Shown here piece by piece: positions 11,701 through 23,983 of a stretch of DNA of 64,000 nt. Source of the DNA: Limnomonas spitsbergensis (Eukaryota > Chlorophyta > Chlorophyceae > Chlamydomonadales); NCBI GenBank assembly GCA_037349105.1, contig JAYJMM010000021.1, forward strand, positions 868,001 through 932,000. The letters run 5' to 3'. Position 1 is the stretch's first letter. Every line of letters starts with the position of its first letter. The notes under the pieces were generated by a model. That model searched no databases. It was not told the DNA's origin and worked only from the letters and a program-made list of their open reading frames with translations. A program made the translations under genes and the position numbers.

Positions 11701-14700
11701 CAGGGGCCTTGGCAGCCGCTGGGTAGCCCATTGGCGGCCCGCCAAAGTTGGACATCGTTGAAGCGAGACAAGGGAGTCAGCGGGCTCCCTCCTGATTAGG
11801 CCCTCCTGTAACAGCATCCTCATGCATTCCAACTCCATTGAGGCCTCTCCCACATCAATCCTCAATTCCTCACCCACTCAACCTTACCTCACCGCCCCCC
11901 CTGCATCCCACGTTCCTGACCTGCCTCCCATCCTTAAGCATCATATTCCACAAAGCTTTACACCCGGACAGTGCGGCAACACACCTATCTTACCAGCGCT
12001 CCGTTCCACCTTGATGTCTTGCAACACATGCCCCTCATTTCCATACCCCACCTGCCAGCCCACCCCACCTGCCTGCCCACCCTACCTGCCCACCCCACGT
12101 GCCCACCCCACCTGCCTGCCCAACCCACGTGCCCACCCCACCTGCCTGCCCACCCCACCTGCCCACCCCACGTGCCCGCCCCACCTGCCTACCCCACCTG
12201 CCCACCCCACCTGCCTGTCCACCCCATCAGCCTGCCCACCATACCTGCCCACCCCACGTGCCCACCCCACCTGCCTGCCCAACCCACCTGCCTGCCCACC
12301 CCACCTGCCCATCCCACGTGCCCGCCCCACCTGCCTACCCCACCTGCCAACCCCACCTGCCTGTCCACCCCACCTGCCTGCCCACCGTACCTGCCTGCCC
12401 ACCCCACCTGCCCACCCCACCTACCTGCCCACCCCACCTGTCCACCCCACCAGCCTGCCCACCGTACCTGCCTGCCCACCCCACCTGCCTGCCCAACCCA
12501 CCTGCCCACCCCATCTGCCTTCCCACCCCACCTGCCCAACCCATCTGCCCACCCCACCTGCCTACCCCACCTTCCTGCCCACCCCACCTTCCTGCCCACC
12601 GTGCCTGCCTGCACACCGTACCTGCCTGCCCACCCCACCTGCCTGCCCACCTCATCTGCCCACCCACCTGCCTGCCCACCCCACCTGCCCACCCCACCTG
12701 CCTGCCCACCCCGCCTGCCTGCCCACCCCACCTCCCTGCCCAACCCATCTGCCTGCCCACCCGCCTGCCTGCCCAACCCACCTACCTGCCCACCCCGCCT
12801 GCCTGCTCACCTCACCTGCCTGTCCACCCAACCTGCCTGTCCACCCAGCCTGCCTGTCCACCTCACCTGCCTGTCCACCTCACCTGCCTGTCCACCTCAT
12901 CTGCCTGCCCACCCCACCTGCCTGCCCACCCCACTTGCCTGTCCACCTCACCTGCCTGTCCACCCCACCTGCCTGCCCACCCCACCTGCCTGTCCACCTC
13001 ACCTGCCTGTCCACCTCACCTGCCTGTCCACCTCATCTGCCTGCCCACCCATCTGATTGCCCACCCCACCTGCCCAACCCATCTGCCCACCCCACCTGCC
13101 TGCCCACCCCACCTGGCCACCCCATCTGCCTATCCACCCCACCTGCCTGCCCACCGTACCTGCCTGCCCAACCCACCTGCCTGCCCACCCCACCTGCATG
13201 TCCACCTCACCTGCCTGTCCACCTCACCTGCCTGCCCACCCCATCTGCCTGCCCACCTCATCTGCCTGCCCCACCTTTCTGCCCACCCCACCTGCCCACC
13301 CCGCCTGCCTGCCCACCCCATCTGCCTGCCCACCCCACCCGCCTGCCCACCGTACCTGCCTGTCCAACCCACCTGCCTGCCCACCCCACCTGCATGTCCA
13401 CCTCACCTGCCTGTCCGCCTCCCCTGCCTGCCCACCCCATCTGCCTGCCCAACCCACCTGCCCACCTCACCTGCCTGCTCACCCCATCTGCCTGCCCACC
13501 CCACCAGCCTGTCCACCCCACCTGCCTGTCTACCTCACCTGCCTGTCCACCTCACCTGCCTGTCTACCTCATCTGCCTGCCCACCCCATCTACCTGCCCA
13601 CCCCACCTGCCCAACCCATCTGCCCACCCCACCTGCCCACCCCATCTGCCTGCCCACCCCACCTGCCTGCCCACCGTACCTGCCTGCCCAACCCACATGC
13701 CTGCCCACCCCACCTGCATGTCCACCTCACCTGCCTGTCCACCTCACCTGCCTGCCCACCCCATCTGCCTGCCCACCCCACCTGTCCACCCCACCTGCAT
13801 GTCCACCCCACCTGCCTGTCCACCTCCCCTGCCTGCTCACCCCATTTGCCTGCCCACACCACCTGCCTGTCCACCCCACCTGCCTGTCTACCTAACCTGC
13901 CTGTCCACCTGACCTGCCTGTCCACCTCATGTGCCTGCCCACCCCATCTGCCTGCCCACCCCACCTGCCCAACCCATCTGCCCACCCCACCTGCCTGCCC
14001 CACCTGCCTGCCCACCCTATCTGCCTGCCCACCCCACCTGCCCACCCCACCTTCCTGCCCACCCTATCTGCCTGCCCACCCCACCTGTCCACCCCATCTG
14101 CCAGCCCAACCCATCTGCCCACTCCACCTGCCTGCCCAACCCACCTGTCTGTCCACCCCACCTGCCCACCCCACCTGACCAACCCACCTGCCTGCCCAAC
14201 CCAAGTGTCTTCCCACCCCACCTGTGTTGCCGCTCCCCCAAAGTTGGTGTGAAAGCGTTCAAGGTGCGCCGCCTCCACCCGTAGGTCACACTGGGCTGTC
14301 ATGGTGTCACTGAACTGGGAGACACTGTCTTCCAGGCCTAGACCACGCAGGGGGCCCAGCCTGCTGGCAGGGGTATGGCATCAAAGCTTAGGGTATAGGG
14401 TCTGTGCTGCGAGGATCAGGGTTCACGGGGATCGAGCCGAGAGGTCCAGGATTATGAGTTTAGGGTTCACAGGCAGCGGGATGAGCGCTGGAGCACAAAA
14501 AAAAAGCTGGAGCATTTCTGACACAGAGTATCAGACCCACAACGTTTCTGCTGCTAGGGGTTACAAGCACTGACACGTTTCCTGATGTAATGATTACGAT
14601 CAAATTAAAATGGCAATCATGATTAAAATTGCTCCTGAAAGAAACTGATCTGTCCTCCCTCGGCACTTACCCCGAAGCCTGCCTGGCCAACATCTTGATC

Positions 14701-17700
14701 ACCACGAAGTCGAGGGAGATGCGATGAGCGACATGCGGGTGGCAGACCTTGACTGCCACGGACATCGGCCTGCCCTCCACCAGCACCACAGCGCGGTGTA
14801 TCTGCCCAGCCATGTGAAACAGAGGCCACGGGTTGCAAACATTATGAATATATGATCAAGGAGGCGGCTCTTATATTTTCATGAAATTACCAATCTCCGT
14901 CACAATTGTTGGTTAATGAAGCTGGACGCAGGAGAGAGAAGAAGGCAGCGGCACATCAGCACTGTGCAGGGACCATCGCCGCACCCCATCTGTGTGTTTC
15001 TTCTACTTTTTACTCGAGCCTTCACCCTAGGCTGCCATGCCGTCTGGGGCCCCAGCGGCCGCTGACCAGAGTTTGACCTCGGGCCCAGCTGGACAGCGAC
15101 CCACACACAAACACAGCCGGAGGAGAAGCAAAACGTATCCAAGATTTCCACACACCAGGCGAAGCTCCATGCAAAACCTCACCCCAAAGGGTTTAAGGGT
15201 AAGGGTTAGGGTTTAGGGTTTAAGCTCCATGCAAAACCTCACCCCAAAGAGTTTAAGGGTAAGGGTTAGGGTTTAGGGTTTAAGCTCCATGCAAAACCTC
15301 ACCCCAAAGGGTTTAAGGGTAAGGGTTAGGGTTTAAGCTCCATGCAAAACCTCATCCCAAAGGGTTTAAGGGTAAGGGTTAGGGTTTAGGGTTTAAGCTC
15401 CATGCAAAACCTCACCCCAAAGGCACAGTCCGGAGCAGGGGATCCAGGGGTAAAATGATCCAAGGGTAAAGGGATCCAGGGGTAAAGGGATCCAGGGGTA
15501 AAGGGATCCAGGGGTAAAGGGATCCAGGGGTAAAGGGATCCAGGGGTAAAGGGATCCAGGGGTAAAGGGATCCAGGGGTTAAGGGATCTAGGGGTTAAGG
15601 GATCCAGGGGTAAAGGGATCCAGGGGTAAAGGGATCCAGGGGTAAAGGGATCCAGGGGTAAAGGGATCTAGGTGTAAAGGGATCCAGGGGTAAAGGGATC
15701 CAGGGGTAAAGGGATCCAGGGGTAAAGGGATCCAGGGGTAAAGGGATCCAGGGGTAAAGGGATCCAGGGGTAAAGGGATCCAGGGGTAAAGGGATCCAGG
15801 GGTTAAGGGATCCAGGGGTTAAGGGATCCAGGGGTAAAGGGATCCAGGGGTAAAGGGATCCAAGGATGCCACACCACTAGGCTAAGCTCCATGTACAACG
15901 CTGTCACTGTGTCAACCACCCTCTGTCATGATTCTTTGCAGGATCCAGAACCCGAAGTTTGCAGGACTGATCTTGGCCAAGCCCTGCCTGCCCCTAAATG
16001 ACTCGATCAAGCCCCACCTGCCCCACCTGCCCGTAAATGACTTGATCAAGCCCCACCTGCCCCTAAATGACTCGATCAAGCCCTACCTGCCCCACCTGCC
16101 CCTAAATGACTCGATCAAGCCCTACCTGCCCCACCTGCCCCAAAATGACTCGATCAAGCTCTACCTGCCCCACCTGCCCCTAAATGACTCGATCAAGCCC
16201 TTCCTGCCCCACCTGCCCCTAAATGACTCGATCAAGCCCTACCTGCCCCACCTGCCCCTAAATGACTCGATCAAGCCCTACCTGCCCCACCTGCCCCTAT
16301 ATGACTCGATCAAGCCCTACCTGCCCTACCTGCCCCACCTGCCCCTAAATGACTCGATCAAGCCCTACCTGCCCCACCTGCCCCTAAATGACTCGATCAA
16401 GCCCTACCTGCCCCACCTGCACCTAAATGACTCAATCAAGCCCTACCTGCCCCACGCTGGCCGATGCCAGCGGCTTCTCCTCCATAGAAATGAAGGCTTG
16501 CTCCAGAGGCATGCCCAAGGCTTGCTCCACCTCCACTCTGGTCTGTGCGCATTCACCAGTGGAGAGGGGAAAGGCGGTGAAATATGTAAGGGGGACTGGG
16601 CACGCCTCCCGAGTGCCATTTTCATGATGTGCATTTACCAGTGGAAAAGGGAAAGGAGGTGAAACATGAAAGGATCACCTCACAGGACTGAGTGTCATTT
16701 TTGTGATGTTGTTGTCACTTCTGCTACAAACTCCTAAGTAGTAAGTAAAAGGGTCAGCTGGCGGGACCTCCCGAGTGCCATTTGAGTGATGAACGTTCCC
16801 CGGTGGATAGGGGAACAGCTGTGAAATATGGCAAGCCCCTTCAAGGGAAGAATGCCCCTCGCAGTAACGCAGGCGCAGAGGCCAGGGACATGACCCGCAC
16901 AAAGATACAACAATGTAGTGCTGCACCCCATGGCTTGTTGCTCCTGAAATATTATGACGGGCGGTCATAATATGCACTGTCACTTCCTATCAGGACACTC
17001 ATGTGGCGAAACCCTAAACCCTTAACCCTGACTCCTAACCCCTATCAGAGCACTCACGTGGCTAAACCCTAAACCCTTAACCTCTCAACCCTAACCCCTA
17101 ACAGAGCACTCACGTGGCGGAAGCTGTGTGTGGGTGCCGCCTCGTGCAGGGTGGACATGACGTCACAGAAATCTGGGGGGAAGAGGTCGGTGCGTGTGGC
17201 CGCCCATTGACCCCACTGCAACACATGAGGGAGGAAGGCTCAGACACGGGCAACGGAGTAGCAGTGGCGGGAAGCTCTTCACGCACTCCATCCCCCCCTC
17301 ACCCACGCCTTTCCTTGTTAATCACTCAGACACGGGAGCCAGTTGACAGGAAAAGGCGGGCGACATGCAGCAGTCAGGCAGTCATAAACCCCACAGTCAA
17401 ATCCCGCTCTCCAGCCCCACCCCTGCCCTTCCCTCCCCTCCCCATCCTCTATCCACACCAGTGTGTCTTTTTTCGTGAGACAGCTACATGTCTGCTACAT
17501 TCCGGCCGCTGGCCGGAGGCCCTATTTTTGGACAGCCTTGCTGCTTTGGCCACCAGTCGTAGGCCAGTCCAGGTTTGGTCCTAATTGGGCTTATGGCAGC
17601 CGCTGGGCGGCCTGCCCAAGTTTAACTCCTGGCCAAAAAAACAAGCATTGATCCACACAAACCCCTCTCCAGCTCCTGCCCTATCATTCTCTATCCACCC

Positions 17701-20700
17701 ACCCCCCTCTCCAGCTCCTGCCCTCCTGTACGCTGCAATGCTGCTCACTTTGATCAAAGCTGCGCCCGTCATCCTGCAACCCAGCAGCAGGGTCCTCCAG
17801 GCAGCCGTGCGCAGGGCCACCGCAGAATCCTCAGGAGAGGGCCACCGCATACGCCACACGCGGCTCTGCTGCCCCTGCTGCTTCTGACCGGCCCCTGCCA
17901 GCCCCTTGGCTGAATCGCGACCAGCCGCCCCTCTGCCGGCCAACCATATGGACAGGAGCAGCAGAGGCAGGCCGATCAGCAGGAACGGCAAGAAGGCGTA
18001 CATCAGGAACGCAGCACGGGCCACAAGCTCCAGGCGCCGTCCGAGGGAGAGACGCTCCCCACCCGGCTGCTGGGGCTTGCCTACGTGGTCACTGCTGCCG
18101 TACAGAGGCAGATCGAGGGCTAAGGCAGCTGCCTGGAAGCTGCCACGAGCTGGCAGCTTCAGGTCTAGCTGCCTGGCTGCTCCGGCTGCCTCCGCGGCTG
18201 TAGGTGCATGCTCTGCTGGGGCAGCTGCCCCTGATGCTGCAGCCTCCACAGGCATATCCACAGGGGCATGCTCTGTTGGGGCACCTGCTCCTGGTACTAC
18301 AGCCTCTACAGGCATAGCTGCAGGGGCAGCTAACACCCCCGCTCCCGCTCTTGCTCCAGATCTGGCATCCGAATACGAGTCTATAGCGCCATTAGAAGCA
18401 CCATCTCCACCAGAAGCGTCTGCGGCATCCACGTCTGTGCCTGCTGGCAATGCCTCATTCTCGTCAAGAAAGGAATCTTGGAAGGCGCCATTCGAAGGCG
18501 GGCTCGAAGCGGCAGCTGGGGGAGACCGACTGTCAGCCAGGCAAACAGCCCTAGGGCCAGATTCGACCCCGTTGGACTTACCCTCTCCACGGAAAGCTAC
18601 AGCAAGCTCCGAAAGACACCCGGAGCTAGAATTAAACGCGAGGCCTGGCAGGGCGTCACTGCCTGGAAGAGAAGGAGCGACGGATACGCCGTTGGGCCCA
18701 GTGCCCGGGACCCCATCCGTGGGTTTCGGAGCCTGGGCGTGGGGGCGACCATGCTCCACGTCACCCGCCTCTTGAGGGACCGCCTCGTCGCCGGCCGCGA
18801 GTTGAGGAGGTTCCATTTTGCAACCAGAGGGCGGCCCCACCCGGCTCCGGCTCCCTTTCTGCTGGACAGGTCCGGGAGGGATCCCGGGGGGGCCAGCGGC
18901 GACCCCGTCCGCAGGCCTGTCGGGTTCCCCAAGGCCAGCGATGCCAGCATAGGACGTTCGGCCCAAGAAGTCCTCTCTGGGTTCTGTGGCGGCTGTCGGT
19001 GGGATGGAGAGGGCAGGGCCGCTGCTACAGCTCAGAGCGACGGACTTGGTGACGCCTTCGCCCGGCAGCTGGCCGGGCTGGGATGAGGCAGCACTCCCAA
19101 CGTTTATTGCATCCGCTGTTGCATCCGCTGTTGCAGTGGCTATTGCAGCAGCAGGCTGACCGCCAGGTGGCGGGCCCAGCTCACAGCCTGGCGTCCCGGG
19201 CTTCAGCTGCACGGATGCTGCAAGGCAAAAGGGCGGAGGGATTCAGGGGGTGTCGGTCAGGTGTACCTTTCCAGGTGTTGCGATTCAGGCAGAGGTGTCC
19301 AGGTGTTGTGCGTCAGGCGGAGGTATCTACATGAGTCAGGTAAACAGGAAGGCCGCCCCAGCAGTGCTTGCAGCCTAGCTGTTGTTGTTACGGCTTCATC
19401 CCAAGTCCCAACAGGAGCATATTTTCAGAAGGGCCAGACAGTGTGAACTGGAAGAACAGAGAAAGCTCAAGCTGTGATAGGTAGGTGACGAGCAAGAAAG
19501 CGAAGACGGCGCAGGACCACAGATGCAAAGCAGGTGGATGCGTGATGGATCAACTCGGGTGCTTCGAAACCATCACATGTAGGCAAGCAAGCCTGCCCTT
19601 TCAGACACAAGGGTTATGGGTTTAGGGTTTGGGGCGCCGGCGTTTGGATTAGTGTGTGCCATACCACCTTTGGGGGGGGGGCGCTGGGCGGACACAATTG
19701 GCTCCAACTGGGTCCAGACCTGTAGCCCGAGCGTCAGGGCTTGCTACACCAGGGGGGGGGTAGCTGAATTGTAGCTGAAGCGCGGTGAAAACACAGTGCA
19801 GGTCGACTCTCTCTCTGGACCCAAACTGCAATGAAACTTAACCACCACATGCCCCGAACGAGGGGATTGAGCCAATGTGCTGCGAGTACCTGCTGCTACG
19901 ACCAGCACGGGGCCACTGCACTAGGCGATTACAGGGTTAAGGAATAAGGGTTCAGGGTTTAGGGCCATTGAACGAGGCGGGGCACAGGCCCATCGTCTGG
20001 CGGTGCACACATGTATCCCCCTTGTGCCTGACAGGCACGACTGAGAAGCTCACCCGATGCACTCCAGCCACCACCGCCGCCGCCGCCGCTGCCGCCGTAG
20101 ACCTGCTGTGCAAAGAGCGCCTGGCCGTCCCAGCCAGCTGCTCCCACCCTGAAGCTCATCCTCGCTGCTACATCCAGTACGGGGCCCAGGGGTGGCGTAG
20201 CCGGTAGGTCCTGGAGGAAACGGGCCACGCGGCGCCCGGCACGCTTATGGTGCCCCCGCCAGGCGCGCTCCAGCTCGGGACCTGGGGGATGCACGGGGCG
20301 CAGTGAGGGGGGGGGGCAGCGCAAGAGGATAGCGTCAGTGAAGACCAATCCTTGGAAGGTGTAAGAGGAAAGGGATAAGGGATACAGGGTGTAGGGTGTA
20401 GGGTGTGGGGTTTAGGGTTTAGGGTTTAGGGTTTAGGGTGTAGGGTGTGGGGTGTAGGGAATTTTTGTGGGATGAGGCCTAAAGGGCCTGTGTCAGAGCC
20501 GCCTTCAAGCGTACCTTGACAGTGGGACTGCTTGCGGCTGCAGAGGTGACTCATTCAGTTAAACCATGGATAGCTACGGAACGTTCGGCGCGCTTGTGAT
20601 AGCTACGTCAGGGACTGAGTGTTCCGGACCCCGGGACTGAGTGCGTCTCCGCCACAATACCGCAAGTAAGGAGATGACAGGGAGTGATGGGGAGTAGTCG

Positions 20701-22084
20701 CATGATGGCGGGAGTGACGGGGAGTAGTTGTGTGATGGCGGGGAGTGATGGGGAGTAGTCATGTGATGGCTGGGAGTGACGGGGATTAGTTGTGTGATGA
20801 CTGGGGTGACGAGGGAAGGCATGTGATGCCGGTGAGAGACGGAAGGAAGTCATATTTTGACGAGCAAGGCTTCACGATCCAGGCACCAGTGTTTTTATTC
20901 TAGGCCATAAATGGTCTGCGGCCACAAATGAGGCCACAATAATCAATGACAGAAAGCTGCCTTACTGCCAGGCACTCACCGCGCCTGATGGTGCCCATGG
21001 CCGCACTCCTCTGCAGCTGCTTGCTCTCCAGGAACACCGTCGTAAGCGCCGCCACCGCACACACAATGTGGTGGGAGGAGGGGTGCAGCAGTGCCCACGT
21101 AGCGCCCGCCCCAGACAGCAGCGCCGCCGAGGCTGACAGCTGGAGAGCGAGCACGGCTGCAGCGCCCGCGGCGCCGGAGCAGGAGCGGAATGTCGCGGAC
21201 CGGGCCCGTGCCCAACGCCTAGCCTCCCCTGCTGCCACAACGCTGGTCCTGGCAAGCCCATCGGCGGCCGAGGTGCCGTCCGGACTGCTGGTCAGCCTCC
21301 AGTCCTGCCCCCCTTCGTCTTCATCAGCTGCAGCAGCTGCGCCCCTCCGCCTGCGCCGCACAGCTTGCCGCACCCAGTGAAAGGCAGCCAGCACGGCGTG
21401 CGCCTGCAGCGCATGACCGGCCAGGCACTTGACCGCCGGCCCGACCTGGTCCGGCAGCATCAGGTTGGACAGCAGCAGCGCACCAGTCACTTCGACCAGC
21501 TCGAAAGGGCTGTAGGGAAACCATGCGCCGGAGCTAGAACAGGCAAGGACCGCGCCCTGCCCTCGGCCGCTGCGCCTGGCAGCCGTTCCCATGCCTGCTG
21601 CCGCCTGGGAAGCCAGGTTTGAGGAAGACATCAGTGCTGGGCGACAACTAGAATCCAGGCTCTCTGCTGCTGCAGCTGTGGGTCCGGAGTTGCAAACCTG
21701 CCCAGCTGAAGCATTCCCACCCAGCTCCCGGCCGATGCAGCCGCTGCTGTCACTGCTGCTGCTGCTGCTGTCATTGCTGCCGCTGCTGTTTGGAGAGGGT
21801 CTAGGTTGGCAGAACGGAGACTGCAGTGAGAGGTGTGCCTCAAACAGGCTGATTCTCACATCCGGCGAGCAGGGGCGACCCAGCGGCAGGCAGGCCCTCA
21901 GGCGCAGCGGCAGGCGGAGGCGGATCTCTACGGGTCCGGTGGCACCCAGATGGATGCCTAAGGGGGAGCAGGGGGGCAGGCAAATAATCAGCTTTCGAAT
22001 TCCGGCTACAAGGCCGATGAGATCGATTGGGACTTCATCATGAGTCTTGAACGGCCCCCAGATGCAGCATGTCTGTCTGACCAT
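8741..22084 (-). CDS. ABC1/UbiB-family atypical protein kinase (ADCK2/Cqd1-like), 11 exons
   Basis: Exons in transcript order: 22084-20980 (start provisional), 20281-20054, 19217-17749, 17215-17114, 16542-16447, 14801-14671, 14360-14222, 11341-11155, 10250-9984, 9632-9457, 8941-8741 (stop TGA). All phases join, giving about 1366 aa. Signatures in order: membrane segment about 846-872; KxGQ-type motif IKWGQWAATRTDLFPPDF (about 933-950) formed across an exon junction; Ala-rich loop ASASVGQIHRA, also across a junction; nucleotide-binding Lys in SVAVKVCHP; CDLRVEAAHLERF; HTDLHPGNIMV; LDFGLAEEL (about 1219). Family members act in mitochondria or plastids in quinone and lipid homeostasis. The ~930-residue N-terminal extension is Ser/Ala/Gly-rich and not recognised. 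A strong acceptor-like site at 21957/21958 means the first exon could instead begin there, with upstream exons unseen. The junction 9984/9983 needs a GC donor (CAG|GCAGGT). Most introns are filled with satellites. Confidence 0.85.
9868..9902. repeat. Hairpin-forming inverted repeat
   Basis: Perfect 14-bp arms TGACAAATGAGCCA and TGGCTCATTTGTCA with a 7-bp loop, inside the ABC1-kinase intron between its 9th and 10th exons. Confidence 0.75.
10273..10560. repeat. GATGGATCATGGATCC satellite
   Basis: About a dozen units of roughly 24 bp built on GATGGATCATGGATCCA plus GAAAGG or CATAGG. The array lies close to the 3' end of the ABC1-kinase intron between 11155 and 10250. It abuts neither splice site directly. 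Confidence 0.85.
12045..14221. repeat. 2.2-kb CCCACCCCACCTGCCTG minisatellite, starting at a 5' splice site
   Basis: Irregular 13-17 bp units. On the gene-sense (minus) strand the unit reads GTGGGGTGGGCAG(GCAG) and the array begins exactly at the ABC1-kinase donor CAG|GTGGGG (14222|14221). It fills most of the intron down to the exon at 11341. The sense strand is very G-rich. Long Pro/Cys/His/Leu ORFs across it are by-products of the repeat. Confidence 0.9.
15164..15423. repeat. Composite repeat with TTTAGGG telomere-like blocks
   Basis: About five units of roughly 60 bp, each made of AAGCTCCATGCAAAACCTCA, CCCCAAAGGGTTTAAGGGTAA and GGGTTAGGGTTTAGGGTTT. Intronic in the ABC1 kinase (14802-16446). 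Confidence 0.85.
15440..15862. repeat. 16-bp satellite GGGATCCAGGGGTAAA
   Basis: About 26 nearly identical head-to-tail units with rare TAA-to-TTA or CCA-to-CTA variants, in the same ABC1-kinase intron as the telomere-like composite. Confidence 0.92.
15985..16446. repeat. 39-bp satellite starting exactly at a 5' splice site
   Basis: On the gene-sense strand each unit runs GTAGGGCTTGATCGAGTC...GTGGGGCAG, so it starts GT and ends AG. The first unit's GT is the real donor after SVGQ (16447|16446). About 11 copies follow. The 244-codon plus-strand ORF over it is a repeat artefact. Confidence 0.88.
16990..17113. repeat. Triplicated donor plus telomere-like block
   Basis: The real donor context (sense GCCAC|GTGAGTGCTCTG, boundary 17114|17113) is repeated about 53 bp and 106 bp further into the intron. 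Each copy is separated by (G)GGTTAGGG/GGGTTTAGGGTTT sequence. A 10-bp-arm hairpin (ATATTATGAC..GTCATAATAT, about 16950-16974) lies just beyond. Confidence 0.8.
20391..20458. repeat. Interstitial TTTAGGG / TGTAGGG repeats
   Basis: About nine 7-mers alternating GTGTAGG and GTTTAGG in the intron between the first two ABC1-kinase exons. Smaller patches occur at about 11045-11080, 14390, 19615-19635 and 19935-19960. Confidence 0.85.
20660..20845. repeat. ~31-bp tandem repeat
   Basis: Units like GGCGGGAGTGACGGGGAGTAG followed by TTGTGTGAT, about six copies, in the first ABC1-kinase intron. They do not touch a splice site. Confidence 0.75.
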
Positions 22085-23983
22085 GTGGGGCCTACAGCCG
22101 GAGGCCAGGAGGTGGCTGAAATGAAGCCGAGCCAGGAAACAAAAAGACTGGACTGGACATGTAGCCGACGCTGCAGGAGGCCGTTACGACCGGAAGGAGT
22201 TCCAGAGAAGCTTCCGGAGAGGCGCACCAGAGCAAGATTGGCGCATCCAGGTTTTGAGTCCTCACCTCCTCTAACGTCTGTTGCGTTATCGCGGTTCCGA
22301 AGGGACGTGATGCGCTGCTGCCCATCTCGTCTTTTGGAAGAGGATCTGGCAGGAAGGAGGAGCCACGGAGAGCTCAGCAAGGAAATCATAAATGCCAAGC
22401 AGGACACTAAGGCTAGGAAGTCTAGGTGCAATTTTGCGTGCTTGCTTTTCCACAGAGAGAGGCCTGGTACCTGGCAACAACAACGCCTGTGGGTGACCTC
22501 AGTGGATCCTGATCCAAACCGCAGCTTCTGAAAATAAGATAAAACAGGGAGAGCCTAAGGCTAACCAATTATCACAGGACGCCTCCTCTTGAGAGGGTAT
22601 CCCTGCCACTTGGGGGGAACATGAGGACGGGGAGGGAGTGGTGGGTGTACACTGTGAAGGGGATGCCCGTGTGGGTGGGGGGATATCCATTGTGAAGGGG
22701 AAATCCATGTAGGTGTGTGCGTGGGGAGGGGTACCATACATTGTGCAAATGCCTGGGCTATGAGCCTTGGAGCCCAGAAGCCCGAGACTCACCGGGGCAT
22801 GTTCTGCATGGCTCCGGTTCCACGAGAGGTAAGGTCTGCATGTTGGTCCGGAGCGGCACCATGTGTGTCTTCGCTCCGGTCACTATTGTGTGGCAGCAGG
22901 CATGCCTTTAAGTCGCTAAAGCACCATTCAGAGGTTGCCAGCTGTGCCTTGCAGCGCTCGGCAGGCAACCATGATTCTTTCATCGGCTGGACAAAATTAA
23001 CGCCTGTCTCATTTGATTTGGATATTGTGCATGTTGTAACGCTTTTCAACGGTAGTTCTCTGAGAAAGAGAGAAAGAGGAAAGCAGAGAAGAAAGGATAT
23101 GCCGGAAGGTGACTTGCGGAATACGACAGTGACTAGATCTGGGTGGGTTGGATCGATGCCAGTGGAGCATCGGACGCGGGCAGCAGCAGGTTCATCATGA
23201 AACTCTTGACTAGAAGAACTTGCCTAGAAGAACAAGGGGAAAATAAATTGAACAATTCCCGTCCAGTCCCATGTGCTATCTTGACACCCAATCGTCTGGA
23301 AAATCCTGAAGACGAGAAGGCCCTGCTCATCCTGAACACATCTCCATGTAAGCCATGATGGATGCTATTTCCTCCTTACATCCAATTTTCGCTCAGCATG
23401 CATTCGGCTATTGCTCGGGCTGGCCGCCTCGACCATGCTGCACTGTTTACTTACCCCTCATACGCCACTTCCTGAGATCCGCTCCGGCTGCAGGGGCTGT
23501 GGAGAGCCGCTTTCCTCCAGCTTTCCTCCTTTTCTCCTCCTCCTCCCCCTGTACTATGTCGACCCAGGAGGCCCAGGTGAAGTATCTGGACCACAGCACT
23601 GACCTGATACGGATATTGTGCCTGTTTGGCCACATAGTGCAACCTTGTCCTGCTGTCCTGCTGGTTCCAAGAGGATAATTCAGCTGCCGAACAGATGCAG
23701 AACATGTCACAATGCAGCAACCAGCATACACCATGAGCTATGATGTCTGAATTGCTGTTGTTTGGGGGCATTGGGCAGAGCAACAATGTGTGAGGCCGTG
23801 GGCCATGTGGCGTCCTTCATGCACCCGTGCCAACCGGCCCCGGGTCACCAGCTGTGGTAGTGCAGCCCGGTTCATACTTGGTCCTCCATCAGGCTTTCCT
23901 TAGCCCAAGGTGTGACCCACCCAAGTGGGTGACGTTGCCAAAGCAATAAATGCAGCGGCAGATTGAGTGGCACTCAGCCTCAG
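22085..23983. other. No gene recognised
   Basis: Upstream flank of the ABC1 kinase. Short ORFs on both strands without family motifs. It may hold an unrecognised upstream exon or promoter of that gene. Confidence 0.4.

Noticed and set aside
11822..13912. Very long plus-strand ORFs (up to 696 codons) rich in Pro, Cys, His, Leu, with overlapping ORFs in other frames and on the minus strand
   Set aside because: All come from the CCCACCCCACCTGCCTG minisatellite, which is open in several frames, and they lie inside an intron of the minus-strand ABC1 kinase.
12045..14221. CRISPR-like or regularly spaced repeats
   Set aside because: The arrays are head-to-tail satellites without unique spacers, in a eukaryotic intron context.
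15928..16662. 244-codon ORF with LPLNDSIKPYLPH repeats
   Set aside because: It is the 39-bp intronic satellite read on the opposite strand. It also overlaps a well-supported minus-strand exon.
17906..18775. 289-codon plus-strand ORF
   Set aside because: Antisense shadow of the large GC-rich exon 17749-19217 of the ABC1 kinase.
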